64,000 nt of DNA from Exophiala sp. HKRS030 (lineage: Eukaryota; Ascomycota; Eurotiomycetes; Chaetothyriales; Herpotrichiellaceae), in NCBI GenBank assembly GCA_023897205.1, contig JAHWDD010000016.1, positions 310,001 to 374,000 of the forward strand, written 5' to 3'. How positions within the stretch are numbered: position 1 is the first letter of the stretch; every line of letters begins with the position of its first letter. Under the pieces are notes generated by a model. The model saw nothing but the letters and a program-made list of their open reading frames with translations. It did no database searches and had not been told where the DNA came from. Below, piece by piece: positions 10,111-20,632 of the stretch. The translations under genes and the position numbers were made by a program.

Positions 10111-12629
10111 ATGGCATCAACAAAGAACGCTCCTCAACAGTCATCGCCAGTGATGTCTCCAATGGACACTAACCAAACTCCCACTCCCCATTCCGTCCAT
10201 ATCACCACCGATCAAGTCCAACAGCTTTTGGACATGCTGAACAAGGTACAGCGACTGTCCACTCCTAGTACAGAAGCCATGCCACCCGGAGATGACGAAC
10301 AAAAACAAGGAGACGGGTATCAGCCCAAACTAAGAGCGTCGAAAGTTGACATAACCAGGGTCTATGAATTGTAAGGTACTCCTCTCGAAGCAAGTTAAAT
10401 CTGCTTAACACAAGCTGTCACCAGCTGGAACAAGTCCACCTACAAATATGAGATTAAGAAGTCATTTGACACAGTCTTGGAGGAGGGCGATGAATACACA
10501 GAGTATATCGCCGTCTTTCGACAGAAGTTTGGTATGGCGCCCTCCTGCAACGAGTGCTACCAAAATCTGATTATTACCTAGACAGCGAAGATACCCTTTT
10601 AGACAGCTTTATCGATGTCAAATCTACAACCTTGAGAGATATTCTACGAGACGTTTTGGATGGGGTCACCTGTGTCAGCTTACGAGAAGACAAACCATCG
10701 GTGAGTAATGTCCTTGAATAGCGTAAACACGAGAGGCCCCCCTGACAATGCTGGAGTAGATCAACCCTGACGTCTTGTTCACCTATGAAACTCAACTCGA
10801 GGCGTTCCAGACGACCACCACACCGGGATCTCCTGAGAGACTCCATTTGAGCAAATTGATTGAGTTCCTGAAGACTCACTACGCATCGACAAGGGACAAA
10901 CTAACTGCTCTCGTTCAACACAAGGAGATTACATTCAATCTGCTCCCCGTCTTTTTCCGGCCAAACTGCGTTATATACGTGATCCCCTCAACGTCCGAGA
11001 ACTCAAGATGCGTCATTTTCAATTCTGGAAAATTCCAAATCGACCACGGCAAGAAACACTTTGAGATGATTTGTCGATATCTTACTCATGACGGAAAGCG
11101 TTTTGGCGAAGCAACGATTCCGTTGAAAATTCCCGAGTTCGACGGCATCAAGAAGATAACTTTACTGGGAGCCTATCCCCTTGAGTATCACCCTCAGAAG
11201 CAGGACGTTGTTGAACAACTAACTGAGCGCGGAAGAAAGTTCTGCTCCCTTATTGGTACTCACTTCCGTCAGTATGAGGGACAGGCTTTCTATATGGACA
11301 AGAAAGAAGTGAAGAAGTTCTCCGTGAGCGGGCGGGTCATGGTTGATGCTGTCTCATTTAGGAAGAAGAACCCAAATTATTCCTTTCCCCGCCTTGATGT
11401 CAAATCCTCCAAAGGTCGTCAATGGCTCTGGGACAGTGATTCTGAAGATGATTCCGCAGACGATTCTTCCGAAACTAGTCGCGAGGTAAAGGATCAAAAG
11501 ATTCCTTGCTCGGTGGAAGATTTGTTGGTTTGCAGCGAGACTGTATATGCTTTTTCTTTTCAGAGAAAACGGTGGGGTGGGTATCTACCCTTTCCTTTCA
11601 GTTTATTCCTTTTAGATATTTGGACTAAGTATCGCTACCTTCAGGCGAACTCTGCGTGGACGACATTGAGGAAATTGACTGGGATTGCTCTGCGTTTGAT
11701 ACCCTTGTGATCCCGACTGGTCAAAAGGAGATTATCCAATCACTCGTTGAACGTCATACAAACGGGTCAGACGATGAAAAGTTTGACGACATTATACAAG
11801 GAAAAGGACAAAACATAGTCCTCCTTTTGCAGTATGATTCCGAACCCACGCCGTGTTTCTACACAGCTAACCTTTAATCTAAAAGCGGCCCTCCTGGCGT
11901 TGGAAAGACTTTGACGGCGGAAGGACTAGCAGAGAAGAGGAAGCTACCTCTCTACAGTGTCTGTCACCACCGTGCTCATTGTGGTCTTCAGCATCTTCTA
12001 ACTATGCATAGGTGTACGCCGGAGATCTAGGCACAAATGCAGAACGTCTAGAAGAAAATCTACTGGAAATCACGTCGCTCGCCCATAAATGGAGGGCTAT
12101 CATTCTGATTGACGAGTCCGACGTGTATCTTGCCGAGCGCTCTCTGCAGGACGTCCAATGGAACGCCCTAGTATCAGTCTTCCTCCGCCACCTGGAGTAC
12201 TTCCAAGGCATCATGTTTCTCACGACCAATCGAGTAGCGACATTTGACGCGGCATTCCAAAGCAGAATCCATTTTTCGATCAGATTCGGCGATCTAGGCA
12301 GAGATGTGAAGAAAAATATCTGGAAAACTTTCTTGGGTAAGGTGAAGGTGGAGGTGAACATATCAGAAAAGGAGATAGATAGTTTAAGTGACAAAACGAT
12401 CAACGGAAGGCAGGTAAGACGTGTTGATTATTCCCGTCCTATTTTGACGGCTCGACTGACTATGATGGGCCAGATCAAGAACTTTGCACGGACAGGCATG
12501 GAATTTGCTTTGTGGAAAAACGAACCTCTTTCGATCAAACACCTGGAAATCGCCATCGAAGCTGGTGAAGCGTTTGAGGTTGACCACAAGGGGTATGGTC
12601 CCATTGAGAGCCTGAGAAATTATATGTAG
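10111..12629 (+). CDS. AAA+ ATPase with DUF7025-like N-terminal region
   Basis: Eight exons: 10111-10370, 10425-10531, 10582-10700, 10760-11576, 11645-11831, 11886-11958, 12012-12413 and 12474-12629. They give a 706-residue protein in one frame. The N-terminus is low-complexity. The middle (around 215-330) has FFRPNCVIYVI, CRYLTHDGKRFGEATI and ITLLGAYPLEYHP, as in the DUF7025 region of fungal AAA proteins. The ATPase core has Walker A GPPGVGKT (498-505), Walker B IILIDESDV (D555, E556), sensor TTNR (591-594) and an arginine finger AAFQSR (R605). It ends in a small lid domain. The family is related to BCS1/proteasomal-type AAA enzymes and is often multicopy in ascomycetes, with unknown substrates. 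All catalytic residues are intact. It sits between two copies of an orphan gene, which suggests insertion into, or co-duplication with, that unit. Confidence 0.85.
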
Positions 12630-13192
12630 GTGGATCTGAATCTGGATTATAACATCTTTGAGACAGTGACTTTTAGTGAGGATTTAATGTGCAATGACCT
12701 CGTTCATCTTTCCTGCAAATTGACTGAAGGAGAAAGGGCGGTCAATTTTGCGAAAGGTCTCTCGAAAACCCCTAGGCTCGGCGGGCGCACTGACCGGGGG
12801 GTGTCGCATTTTCAAAATGCGACACCCCCCGGTCAGCGGCAGCTGGCGCCGCAGCTGCGGAAGTAGGCTCTCGGCCTTCAACCAGCAGCCACTTCGGCTG
12901 CACTCACGCTTGACCTTTGCTCCACACGTCCATCTTCGCGCTTCATTTCACATAGACGGTGTAAATGTGATATTGCAGTACGTCCCAGTGGCTTATCTTG
13001 CGAGTCTGCAGCTGTCCCCGGACATATAATTATGCATCATTTCACGCCCTATTTGTATGATTCTCTCACCGGTTGGATTGCCTCACACTCTCTGATTCGA
13101 TGTTTGATGCCCTGTCACGGCCCCTGGGAACCGTTTCCCAAACCAGAGGACAGCGTCTACCCTTCCTTTACCTCCTACGTTGTCTCCGCACC
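12630..13192. other. Intergenic region containing the palindrome
   Basis: It separates the AAA+ gene from orphan paralog B. Apart from the perfect palindrome and a GC-rich patch next to it (GGCGCCGCAGCTGCGG), nothing is recognisable. Confidence 0.5.
12790..12836. repeat. Perfect 23-bp inverted repeat with 1-base centre
   Basis: The arms 12790-12812 and 12814-12836 are perfectly complementary around a single C (12813). Each arm holds CTGACC, then a run of six G (or C), then TGTCGCATTTT or its complement. All 23 positions pair; pairing stops at 12789/12837. A palindrome this long is very unlikely by chance. It could be a fold-back mobile-element remnant (two fused terminal repeats), a transcriptional hairpin after the AAA+ gene, or a protein-binding site. 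It lies 160 bases after the AAA+ stop codon. Confidence 0.9.
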
Positions 13193-13947
13193 ATGCAGCC
13201 TTCCTTCCGGTCACAGGAGACCTTGACATTGCCATCGTCTTTAACTGGTTATGGGGACTTCGGGCACCGACTGAACAGCGAATTCATCTCCAGTTGCGGA
13301 GCCGAAAACGAGACCGCTGTCGACGTAGCTATCACTATCACAGTGGAACGTGTCGCACGTTACTTCCAGGACTCAGGGCGCGAGGCGGTCACCAGTGATG
13401 GCTTATGCCCTTCCGGCGGACCTGGGCCCCGAACGCCATCTTGGTTCTCGTATGACCTTGATTCTGTTCTTGTGTTTTACTGCGATCTAACTTTTGTAGC
13501 TCGGTCGTGGCCCGGACGATCTACGATCAGTACACCGTCGTTCGCTTTGACACTGAACATGGCTCAGTGACGCTGCGGGACCTTGACCAAGTGGCCAAGA
13601 GCCTCTCCAATATCGTCCATATTATGCAGCTAAACAATGGACGTTGGGAAATACTCGTGTGGAAAGGGTGCATTACTAAATTGAAGGGTAAGCTCTACCG
13701 AGAGTACCCCGGCTCTTTTTTGGAAGTTGACCAAAATCCCTGGGACCCTGATCCCGAGGATGTGAAATATTTTGGACCGGTGCGGGCCAGAAAGTTATGC
13801 CCTGAATGGTTTCGGGGACGCGCACTACGAGCCATTCAGGGCGACCGGTATACTGTCGGACCGTATTCTGGGTATATTCTATACTGCGTTCTACCCTACA
13901 TAGGAGAAAGGAAAGAAGGGACGGCGAGCCCTCGCTCTCGACTCTAG
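13193..13947 (+). CDS. Orphan paralog B, duplicated pair flanking the AAA+ gene
   Basis: Exons 13193-13449 and 13500-13947; donor GTATGA, acceptor TTTGTAG, branch GATCTAAC. The ATG at 13193 sits in a good context (GCACCATGC), giving 234 residues; earlier in-frame ATGs at 13073 and 13100 are possible. Exon 1 aligns with paralog A (VAITITVERVARYF against VAIHVEVVTQVF). Exon 2 shares YTVVRF/YTLVRV, WEILV, KLKGKL/TLRSKL, RARKL/KARELY and WFRGRALRAI/WFSERAIRVI. The intron is at the same place and phase. No signal peptide or membrane segment. Function unknown. The C-terminal tails of the two copies differ completely. Confidence 0.65.
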
Positions 13948-13984
13948 AACTTGGGTCCAGCTGGCTGGGGTGGCGGTTGGTCCT

Positions 13985-14220
13985 ACGCCTCTTGTTCAGG
14001 TTAGGCAACATCCAGGCCTTGCCCGTAGCCTAGTGAGCCACACCTTCACCCCGGACATCGATAGTGGTTGATTAGGAGCCCTGCTGCTGACTCTTTCCAA
14101 CCTCGTGCATACAACACTAGACCATTTCTCTGAAGATGTCTCCGTAAGCTGCGTCAAGTGTAATGCCACCTGATGGAAGTGTAAGATATCCGGACGCTGA
14201 TATATGTTTAACGGTGGCTC
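13985..14220. repeat. Duplicated 3' flank, copy B
   Basis: This is the counterpart of 9290-9535, directly downstream of orphan paralog B. Shared blocks include TTGTTCAGGTTAGG, AGCCACACCTTCACCCCGG, ATCGATAGTGGTTGATTAGG and GTGTAAGATATCCGGACGCT. It looks more similar between copies than the coding sequences are. Confidence 0.85.
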
Positions 14221-14419
14221 TTGCCAGCCGTTAACGGTTCACGGTCTTCAAGATCTACTTGAAAAGCCCGGCTGATTCCCTACCCTCCGACCTTTTCTTC
14301 GAGATAAAAAAGCACACGACGTCCCTACCTCCCAATACTTCCCACAGTCCTTTTTCCTTCGCCTCAATCCGTCTTCTACTTTCTTTTGGCATACCTTACA
14401 CTCCTGTGGCATAGCAAAT

Positions 14420-15706
14420 ATGACCGGTATGACCGATATTACCATTAACCCACACGCTCTCCAGAACTTAGCATGGGCATGTGGATGCTCGCGGGAAAAT
14501 GACTCCGCCTTGGAGTGCGGTGGCACGTGCCGCCTCAATAAACGGTGGACTCTCCGTTGTGCCAAAGATCGATTTTCAGGTCCAGGAAGCACTGTGGCTG
14601 TTTTGTCCAGCGGCGAATCGAGATATGTGTTCAAGTGGTCCGAAAACAATGTTATATTGGCGAGCTTTCACTCCAGCCATTCGACACCACCGTTTACCAC
14701 GGCTACTGGTTTGATGACGCTTGATTGGATGCACGAAGAGCTGCTGGAGTTCCCCGATACATTCACTCACTCAAATTTGGAGCGCGCCGCGCTGACCGAG
14801 GCGGTGGTGAGGCTTCAAGAGATCCAGGAGCCACAAATATCTTATCCTCTTCAAAACGATTCACCTGGGACCCCAGCCAACTCTGATAGCGACGAGAATA
14901 CGAGCATTGAAGACGACTATCTTGACGTCGATGATGTTGCTACCTATGTGCAGCACATTCCTCCTTGGCAGGATTGGAAACCAGACAACACCGTCGCCAC
15001 TCTCTCTGGTCCGGCCGAGTGGAGACCTCTCCTTCAAAGGACGGGCTCGACCGAACAGATTCCTCTTTACGAATTCAAGTTGACAAAGGACCACGAGCTC
15101 ACCATCTCTACCCGACACGTGGAAGTTGAGGCGGCTTGGTATGAGTTGGCTGAGTGCTACAAGCTGCACCGCAGCAAGGGAAAGGACTTCAAACTGACCG
15201 ACGTCTTTTGCTTCTTGCAAGCCGACGACAATATACTTACTAGTATTCCTCCGGAAGAGGTGACTGCCCTCAAGGAGTGCGTCCGAATTCTGGCCACACA
15301 GGCCGTGAAGAGACTTGAACATCCGACTTTCACCCTGCTTCGAGACCGCTGTCCAATCTTACAATGCGAATTGCACATATTCACGTTGTGCCTTCGAAAG
15401 GAAATAAAAGAGCAATCTGTGGTGCTGATTCAGAGATGGTTAAATAGCTCGTTGTATGCCTGGACACACGGTCACATATTCCAGGTCATGACCATGGAAG
15501 CGCGAACGGCTGTGGAGGTCTCCATCCTTTACGAGCGCGATGGGAAGCTGATGGTGCTATCCAAGTACGAGATTCGTCAACACATGTCGGAGCTCAATGC
15601 GCAGGGAGTCTACTTCCGCTGTGAAGGTCTTGGGCCTGCCGGGGAAATTCTCGCGCTTCCCAAAGAGGCGACACCACCACTCTTCCAACCGGCATACATT
15701 TCTTGA
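14420..15706 (+). CDS. Hypothetical orphan protein, 428 residues
   Basis: A single uninterrupted frame from ATG 14420, with a second ATG four codons later. An N-terminal Cys cluster (ACGCSRENDSALECGGTC) precedes an acidic serine-rich linker (NSDSDENTSIEDDYLDVDD), a central region with WYELAECYKLHR, and a C-terminal part rich in predicted strands (VEVSILYERDGKLMVLSKYE). No signal peptide or membrane helix. I recognise no family; the Cys cluster could bind metal, but the spacing matches no zinc finger I know. It follows the duplicated orphan/AAA+ unit on the same strand and probably belongs to the same lineage-specific island. Confidence 0.65.
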   Translation: MTGMTDITINPHALQNLAWACGCSRENDSALECGGTCRLNKRWTLRCAKDRFSGPGSTVAVLSSGESRYVFKWSENNVILASFHSSHSTPPFTTATGLMTLDWMHEELLEFPDTFTHSNLERAALTEAVVRLQEIQEPQISYPLQNDSPGTPANSDSDENTSIEDDYLDVDDVATYVQHIPPWQDWKPDNTVATLSGPAEWRPLLQRTGSTEQIPLYEFKLTKDHELTISTRHVEVEAAWYELAECYKLHRSKGKDFKLTDVFCFLQADDNILTSIPPEEVTALKECVRILATQAVKRLEHPTFTLLRDRCPILQCELHIFTLCLRKEIKEQSVVLIQRWLNSSLYAWTHGHIFQVMTMEARTAVEVSILYERDGKLMVLSKYEIRQHMSELNAQGVYFRCEGLGPAGEILALPKEATPPLFQPAYIS

Positions 15707-16408
15707 TCGTTGCTCTGTCCTGTCAGCATGTACGTACAGTTAGATCCTGTTGTGGGATTTTGTAACCAACCATCGTTTCGAAGTTTATCTTGGCATATCA
15801 GACTGTCTTTCCGGCAAGAATGGTTTAGACCGATGCTTTCTACGTGGTTGATACCTATTCCTTACAAGTGGAAAGCTGAATGGAGGGAGATAACTACCCA
15901 GTCTCACCGAGCCAGCAAGTCACGGTATTGTTGATCTAGGCCTACCTGGGGCGGAATTCAACCTTTCTACGTGTCAACTCGTCGCGGCGACGACTCCAGA
16001 GAGTACTGCGTAAGAAAAGCGGCCACTGCCACTTTGCGAGCTTCAACCCCGTTCGTTATGCTGCATGAACTAGTGAATGGGCTTGGAGACTAGTTGCTAA
16101 TCACTTCTCGACAGACAGGCACAAGACGAGGAGGCAAGCGAGATTGAGGAGCGAATATGTTCAGAGGTTGGCAGGGTATTGTCCTGACGTAACAGTGGAT
16201 ATATAAGCTTGGGAAGAACCCAGATCTTTTGTTGCAGAGCCATACAATGCGGGTGAAAGTGTGTCCCTATCCGAATAATTCCTTTCGTTTGTTCTTTACT
16301 GCCTCATCTTTTACAAAGCCCTGGAAGCGTGGATATCGCGGTTAACATTCAACAATTACCAATAAGAAAACCCTGGCTTTCAGAGCACGGTTCATCTTTG
16401 AAATCCCC
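15707..16408. promoter_or_regulatory. Intergenic region with a TATA-like box
   Basis: GGATATATAAGC near 16198-16210 lies about 200 bases before the next ATG and is a plausible TATA element. Nothing else was recognised. Confidence 0.3.
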
Positions 16409-17236
16409 ATGCAGACAACCACCAGTCTCGCAGCCGATACAGACCACTTCCTTACTCAAAATTATGGATTAGCAGCGGATTTCCAGCCCCCACAGGACAA
16501 GAATACTCTGATGTTCAGAACGCCTGCTAGACTATCCTGGCCACAACTCACAATCTCCTCGGTACACCAACGGGACTGGAAGGTCAAGTCCTGTTTCCAC
16601 AGAGAACGTCGATTCCCTGGACAGATGCTGGCGACAATAACTCCATTAGATTTATGGCCTGAAGCGACACTTGATCTATCGAATACAACGCTCAGAGTGC
16701 TGTCGAACCCGCTAGTCATCGTTTATGACGGGCTTACTTTTGTCATAATGGACGACGGAATGGTATACGGTCTTTGCCACCCAGATTTACGCGACACAAA
16801 TTCTATCGCCGTGCCGCTACATGACTTACTCCTTATATTTGCGAAGCCCATGGGAAAAGCAAAGGTCCTTTCGCCATTTCAAACAACAGTGATGGCCGTT
16901 CTTTGGACCGTTATCGAGTTCGAACAATGGAGAGCATCTCAAAGGTCTGTTTATTTACACCTTGAAGGCTACGGGACCTACCTTCAGCTTTTGTTCAGCC
17001 TTTCCCCCGAGTATGAGATGAAATTTCGAGTCAACGTCGATAGGAGCGGAAAACCTGCACTCCTCGGTTATGGCGAGGTTGATGGGATTATCGAGAATTT
17101 CTTGGTGAGCGGCACAGGAAATTCTGGCACACTTGTTATAGGAACCTTTTCTTATGGAGAGCACAAGGTGGAATTGCGTTTTAAGGACTATGATGACCTG
17201 GGGATGCAAGGTATCAGGCTCCAATACCTACGGTAG
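16409..17236 (+). CDS. Hypothetical orphan protein, 275 residues
   Basis: A single-exon frame with start ATG 16409 after CATCTTTGAAATCCCC. It contains LVIVYDGLTFVIMDDGMVYG and IAVPLHDLLLIFAKP in the middle, then EFEQWRASQRSVYLHLEGYG, and a strand-rich C-terminus (FRVNVDRSGKPALLGYGEVD, LVSGTGNSGTLVIG). The last 60 residues resemble the end of the protein at 18454-18972 in pattern (V...LxGxGxV.G......V...G.GN..TL.V). No recognised domain, signal peptide or membrane helix. Likely cytosolic and lineage-specific. Confidence 0.6.
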   Translation: MQTTTSLAADTDHFLTQNYGLAADFQPPQDKNTLMFRTPARLSWPQLTISSVHQRDWKVKSCFHRERRFPGQMLATITPLDLWPEATLDLSNTTLRVLSNPLVIVYDGLTFVIMDDGMVYGLCHPDLRDTNSIAVPLHDLLLIFAKPMGKAKVLSPFQTTVMAVLWTVIEFEQWRASQRSVYLHLEGYGTYLQLLFSLSPEYEMKFRVNVDRSGKPALLGYGEVDGIIENFLVSGTGNSGTLVIGTFSYGEHKVELRFKDYDDLGMQGIRLQYLR

Positions 17237-18453
17237 TGACATTAACTACGGTGTTCTCCGGCCTCGTCGCCTTCGAACATACAGTTATCACAGTATGAGC
17301 AACAAGAAGCTTTCGGTCCTCATATCTCTCGAGCTGAACAGAGCGTTCTTGAAAATGGCGGTAGATCTGACCACCTTCTGGATATTTTTCGTCGGCCTCA
17401 CCGCTTTAAAGCGAGTAACAAGTGTCATGAAGTTGTTCGAATCCTTCAGGAGCTCACCCGCTTTTGGCTCTCAATCAACATGGTGTTTCCGCTCTTTCTG
17501 TTGTTTGTCACTGCGTGAATCTGTCAACGACACAACGCCAGGTTCAAGGAGGAGTCACTTACTGCCACCATTTGCTCGAAATTACGACCAAGATCCAATA
17601 GAGGACGATACCAAACCAAACGATGAGAATGAAGAGAACAATGGAAATGATGGTTTGCCCGTCCATAACTCGGGCCAACTCTGTACCACTTTCTATTCTT
17701 GAGTATGGATCGATAGACAGGCGGGATGTCTCAGATAAAATTTTGAAGCAACGAGGTCCCATGGAGATGGCCCTCTCATTATCAAGGACATGGACTCGTC
17801 TTTGTGCCCAGTGCCAGGCTGTGAACGTCATTTTGGCACAGCTTCTCCCTGCCGTAGGTTAGTATCACCGTACAGCTAAGTGTGCGAGCTTTGTCTCATA
17901 GACGCAATCCTGTTAAGTGAGGGGATGAACAATCGCTTGGTGGCTTCGACGACCTGATTATGCAGTCAGACGGATCCTTTCGTTAGCCCATGATGCCTCG
18001 TTGAGGTACCTTCTTCATCAGATCACTGGCACTGTTTAGACTACAGTTTATCTTACTAGGATAGCTGGCTTCACACCGTCCACGAGCCTCAGCAAACGAC
18101 CAAAGCCAGAAGACTCATTTTGCCCACCCAATTATGGTCGAGGATTGCCTCAGTCCACTTTGCCGAGTGGGGTGCGATCAAGCCCTATCACCAGAACCCG
18201 GCTATACCCTTGTAACAGACGTTAATCAACAGGACACACGACGCGACTCTCTGGATATAACATGTTTCTCCACCAACGTTTGATGCATTCACTGGCTGCC
18301 CAGCTGATCGACTGCTGGCCGAGACACCCAGAAGGATTTTCGGCGAATGCAACATTTCCTGCATTTCTTCGTCTATAGGTGTTCAATTACTCTCAAGTCC
18401 TCCTTTCCTTGTTCATTTCTCCTGTCGATATCGCTCAGTCCATAATCCGTGAG
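17237..18453. other. Gene-poor stretch
   Basis: Open frames at 17154-17862 overlap on both strands and show no motif. An ORF-like piece from an ATG near 18261 (MFLHQRLMHSLAAQLIDCW) ends at a TAG in frame with the next gene, so it is not a clear 5' exon of it. Confidence 0.35.
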
Positions 18454-18972
18454 ATGCTCAACATCGTGGTCCTCTATCGACGAGACGCTCCTCTACACGT
18501 GAGGGTGCGTACAGTGTGGCCTTACTACCGGATCCAAAGCGGCTGGTGCATCTGGATTGACCCTGCTAAAAGGCCCTCTCTAACTAAAGAACAACAACAG
18601 ATGGCTGAGACTGGTACGGGCAGAGTTGATCATATGTTAAGCTTTTTGTTGAAGTACGCCGAGCCGTCTTGGAAAGACATCAACCTCTTAAAAATGAATA
18701 TTTTAGCTTGGGTTAATACGCTTGATCTGGAAACGTTTATAGGCAGAAAATACTTCGCCGAGGCATATCTAGTGGTCTACCTAGAAGGGATGATCCAGAT
18801 CAAGGTCGAACAAAAGGATTATAGTTCTGTATTGAGCGGTCAAGGGCAAGTCATAAAGGGAACATTGCGCTCCTGGGAAGTGAGAGAAAATGGCGCGGGG
18901 AATTGCACGCTAGAGGTAATAAAGGAGGGAATAAAGGAGGACATACAGTTCCAGGTCACTGACCTGCTGTAA
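18454..18972 (+). CDS. Hypothetical orphan protein, 172 residues, related to 16409-17236
   Basis: The frame is open from 18379, directly after a TAG; the first ATG is at 18454. The sequence just before 18379 (CGTCTATAG) could also be a splice acceptor, so the N-terminus is unsure. It contains WPYYRIQSGWCIWIDPAKRP and a C-terminal strand-rich block (YLEGMIQIKVEQKDYS, GQGQVIKGTLRSWEVRENGA, GNCTLEVIKEGIKED). That block aligns by pattern with the end of the 275-residue orphan and, more weakly, with the 267-residue one (VRQEGAENGIILKI). Function unknown. Confidence 0.5.
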   Translation: MLNIVVLYRRDAPLHVRVRTVWPYYRIQSGWCIWIDPAKRPSLTKEQQQMAETGTGRVDHMLSFLLKYAEPSWKDINLLKMNILAWVNTLDLETFIGRKYFAEAYLVVYLEGMIQIKVEQKDYSSVLSGQGQVIKGTLRSWEVRENGAGNCTLEVIKEGIKEDIQFQVTDLL

Positions 18973-19620
18973 GACGTCACATTGGTTGAGTTGGTCAAAG
19001 AACCAGATTGGTTCCACTGGAAATATCCAAAGTGGCTAGAAATGGATGTTCAGCAAGCTTGACAAGGAAGAGCAAGCCAGATATGGTCGGAGATTTGGGA
19101 GAGTTACTATCTACTCGATATTATCATATGGTAAAGAAGGAGGGATACCCAGCACGGAAACCTGACTTTAGTACGAATACCGCTGACTGCAAGTACATAG
19201 AGATTGCTTTTGAATGATGCGCCTAAAGGGGGCGATCGAACCCCTACTTCCCCCATCACTAAAAACGTCATCTCGTTCCGAGTCGATGACACCAAAAAAT
19301 CAAGTTCCAAATTTATACAGCTGGACGCCTTCGTGTGTAGCTCAGCTACGGCCAAGTCGCCACCTATTTAATTTGTAGAATAAGAAAACGACTAGACGTG
19401 CTGTGTATCTCCTGCAGAGGCTCCGTCGATAAAAGTTACGTTCCTGTCAATATTACCATCCGCCTGATGTTCAAGTGTATACGTTATTGGCTTATAAGAT
19501 CTGCCAATACTCGAGGCCAGTTCTGTCCAATCTTCCATACCAGTCAATTACAGGGTTGAATAATCAGTTGTCAAGTCAGCATCGATTTTACACTTCTCAA
19601 CGGAATTATCGTGACCCTCC
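18973..19620. other. Intergenic region
   Basis: A 69-codon frame at 19008-19217 (MVPLEISKVARNGCSASLTR) has no support beyond being open. A GGGGTTCGATCG stretch on the minus strand near 19235 resembles a tRNA T-loop, but no cloverleaf can be formed around it. Confidence 0.35.
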
Positions 19621-20632
19621 ATGGTAGTTCACCACGCCTTCCACAGCTATTGGACTGACGGTGACACAGGTTTCAAAACGCCCTAGGCCAGAGGCTGCTT
19701 CTGGAGAGTGCTGCAAAAGAGGAAAACTTGACATCTCCAACGGAGGACGACAATCCTGTCTGAATAGCTTGTCCTCAACTCCAGCCATTGAAACCGCCAG
19801 TCCTATACAAGACGCACCCTATCCTCTCGGAGATCTAAAAGAACGACTCAATTGTTTGAGTCTTCAAGAGCTCTGTGACCACAAAGGAGGCGATGATTCA
19901 GAAGCTCAATTGGCAGTAGATCTATACAGGCTCGTCTCCGAAGCGCTCCATGGCAACCCGGTAGCATCCAGCTTGCCAGGAGGAGAATCCATGCGATCGT
20001 TGATGATTGGTCTAGCTCCTGAACCGTGGGTTCTGGATGCGTTGAAGGCTCAGCCCAGCATCGCCGTGGAGTACATGCGGTTTACTGGTACGGTCGAATG
20101 CGATGTCAGATGGGACAAGCTACCGAAATACGATTTGATCATATTGTTGGACGCTGAACGATGGCTGGGTCAGCCGTCTGAGTTCATCATGGGAGCAAAT
20201 CGACAACTAAATCCAGGTGGCATACTTGAGATCCGTGGGCTAGGAATGGCTTGTTTCACGATCGGCTCGGCGATGAAGCTGACTGTGAATATAATGGGGA
20301 CTTCTAGGTCCGACGACGACCTATCTCGGACGGCACATAGCTGGAAGAAAGCCCTCGATACCGCTGGCAGCGAAGCTACCCTCACTCAATTCGAGCTCAT
20401 ATTGAAACACAAAGAGGTGTATCCGGGGGCAAAGAGCTGGCACGATACGGAGAGCCTGGAACTGTTTTGCCGTTATGTGGAGCTTTCACAGAACTTTGAT
20501 GAGGGCAGACAGATACTACAGCGTGACGATGTTCATGGCTCAGTCATGCACTTTGTTATCAGAGGCAAAGCTAGGGTTCCTATGGCTGACCATACCGCCG
20601 CCGCCTCGACCCCTACTCTCGTCGGTACTTAG
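19621..20632 (+). CDS. Divergent LaeA-like methyltransferase-fold protein
   Basis: The large frame has no early ATG, but a tiny first exon solves this: ATG at 19621-19623, intron 19624-19669 (GTAGTT...GACACAG, branch GGACTGAC), then exon 2 from 19670, giving MVSKRPRPEAASGECCKRGK and 321 residues. That start forms a bipartite nuclear localisation signal. YDLIILLDAERWLGQPSEFI followed by ANRQLNPGGILEIRGLG matches the second half of the Methyltransf_23/LaeA fold (FDLIHLR...LKPGGxLEI). The first SAM motif (DxGCGTG) is not visible; MRSLMIGLAPEPWVLDAL sits where it should be. It may be an inactive or very divergent member. LaeA itself is a nuclear regulator of secondary metabolism; I do not claim that role here. 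Confidence 0.5.

Noticed and set aside
18241..18378. 5' exon for the 172-residue orphan (MFLHQRLMHSLAAQLIDCW)
   Set aside because: A TAG directly precedes the frame of the orphan, and no donor/acceptor pair keeps the frame across it.
19228..19250. Minus-strand GGGGTTCGATCGCCCC as a tRNA T-arm
   Set aside because: The loop would have the wrong length and no cloverleaf can be drawn.
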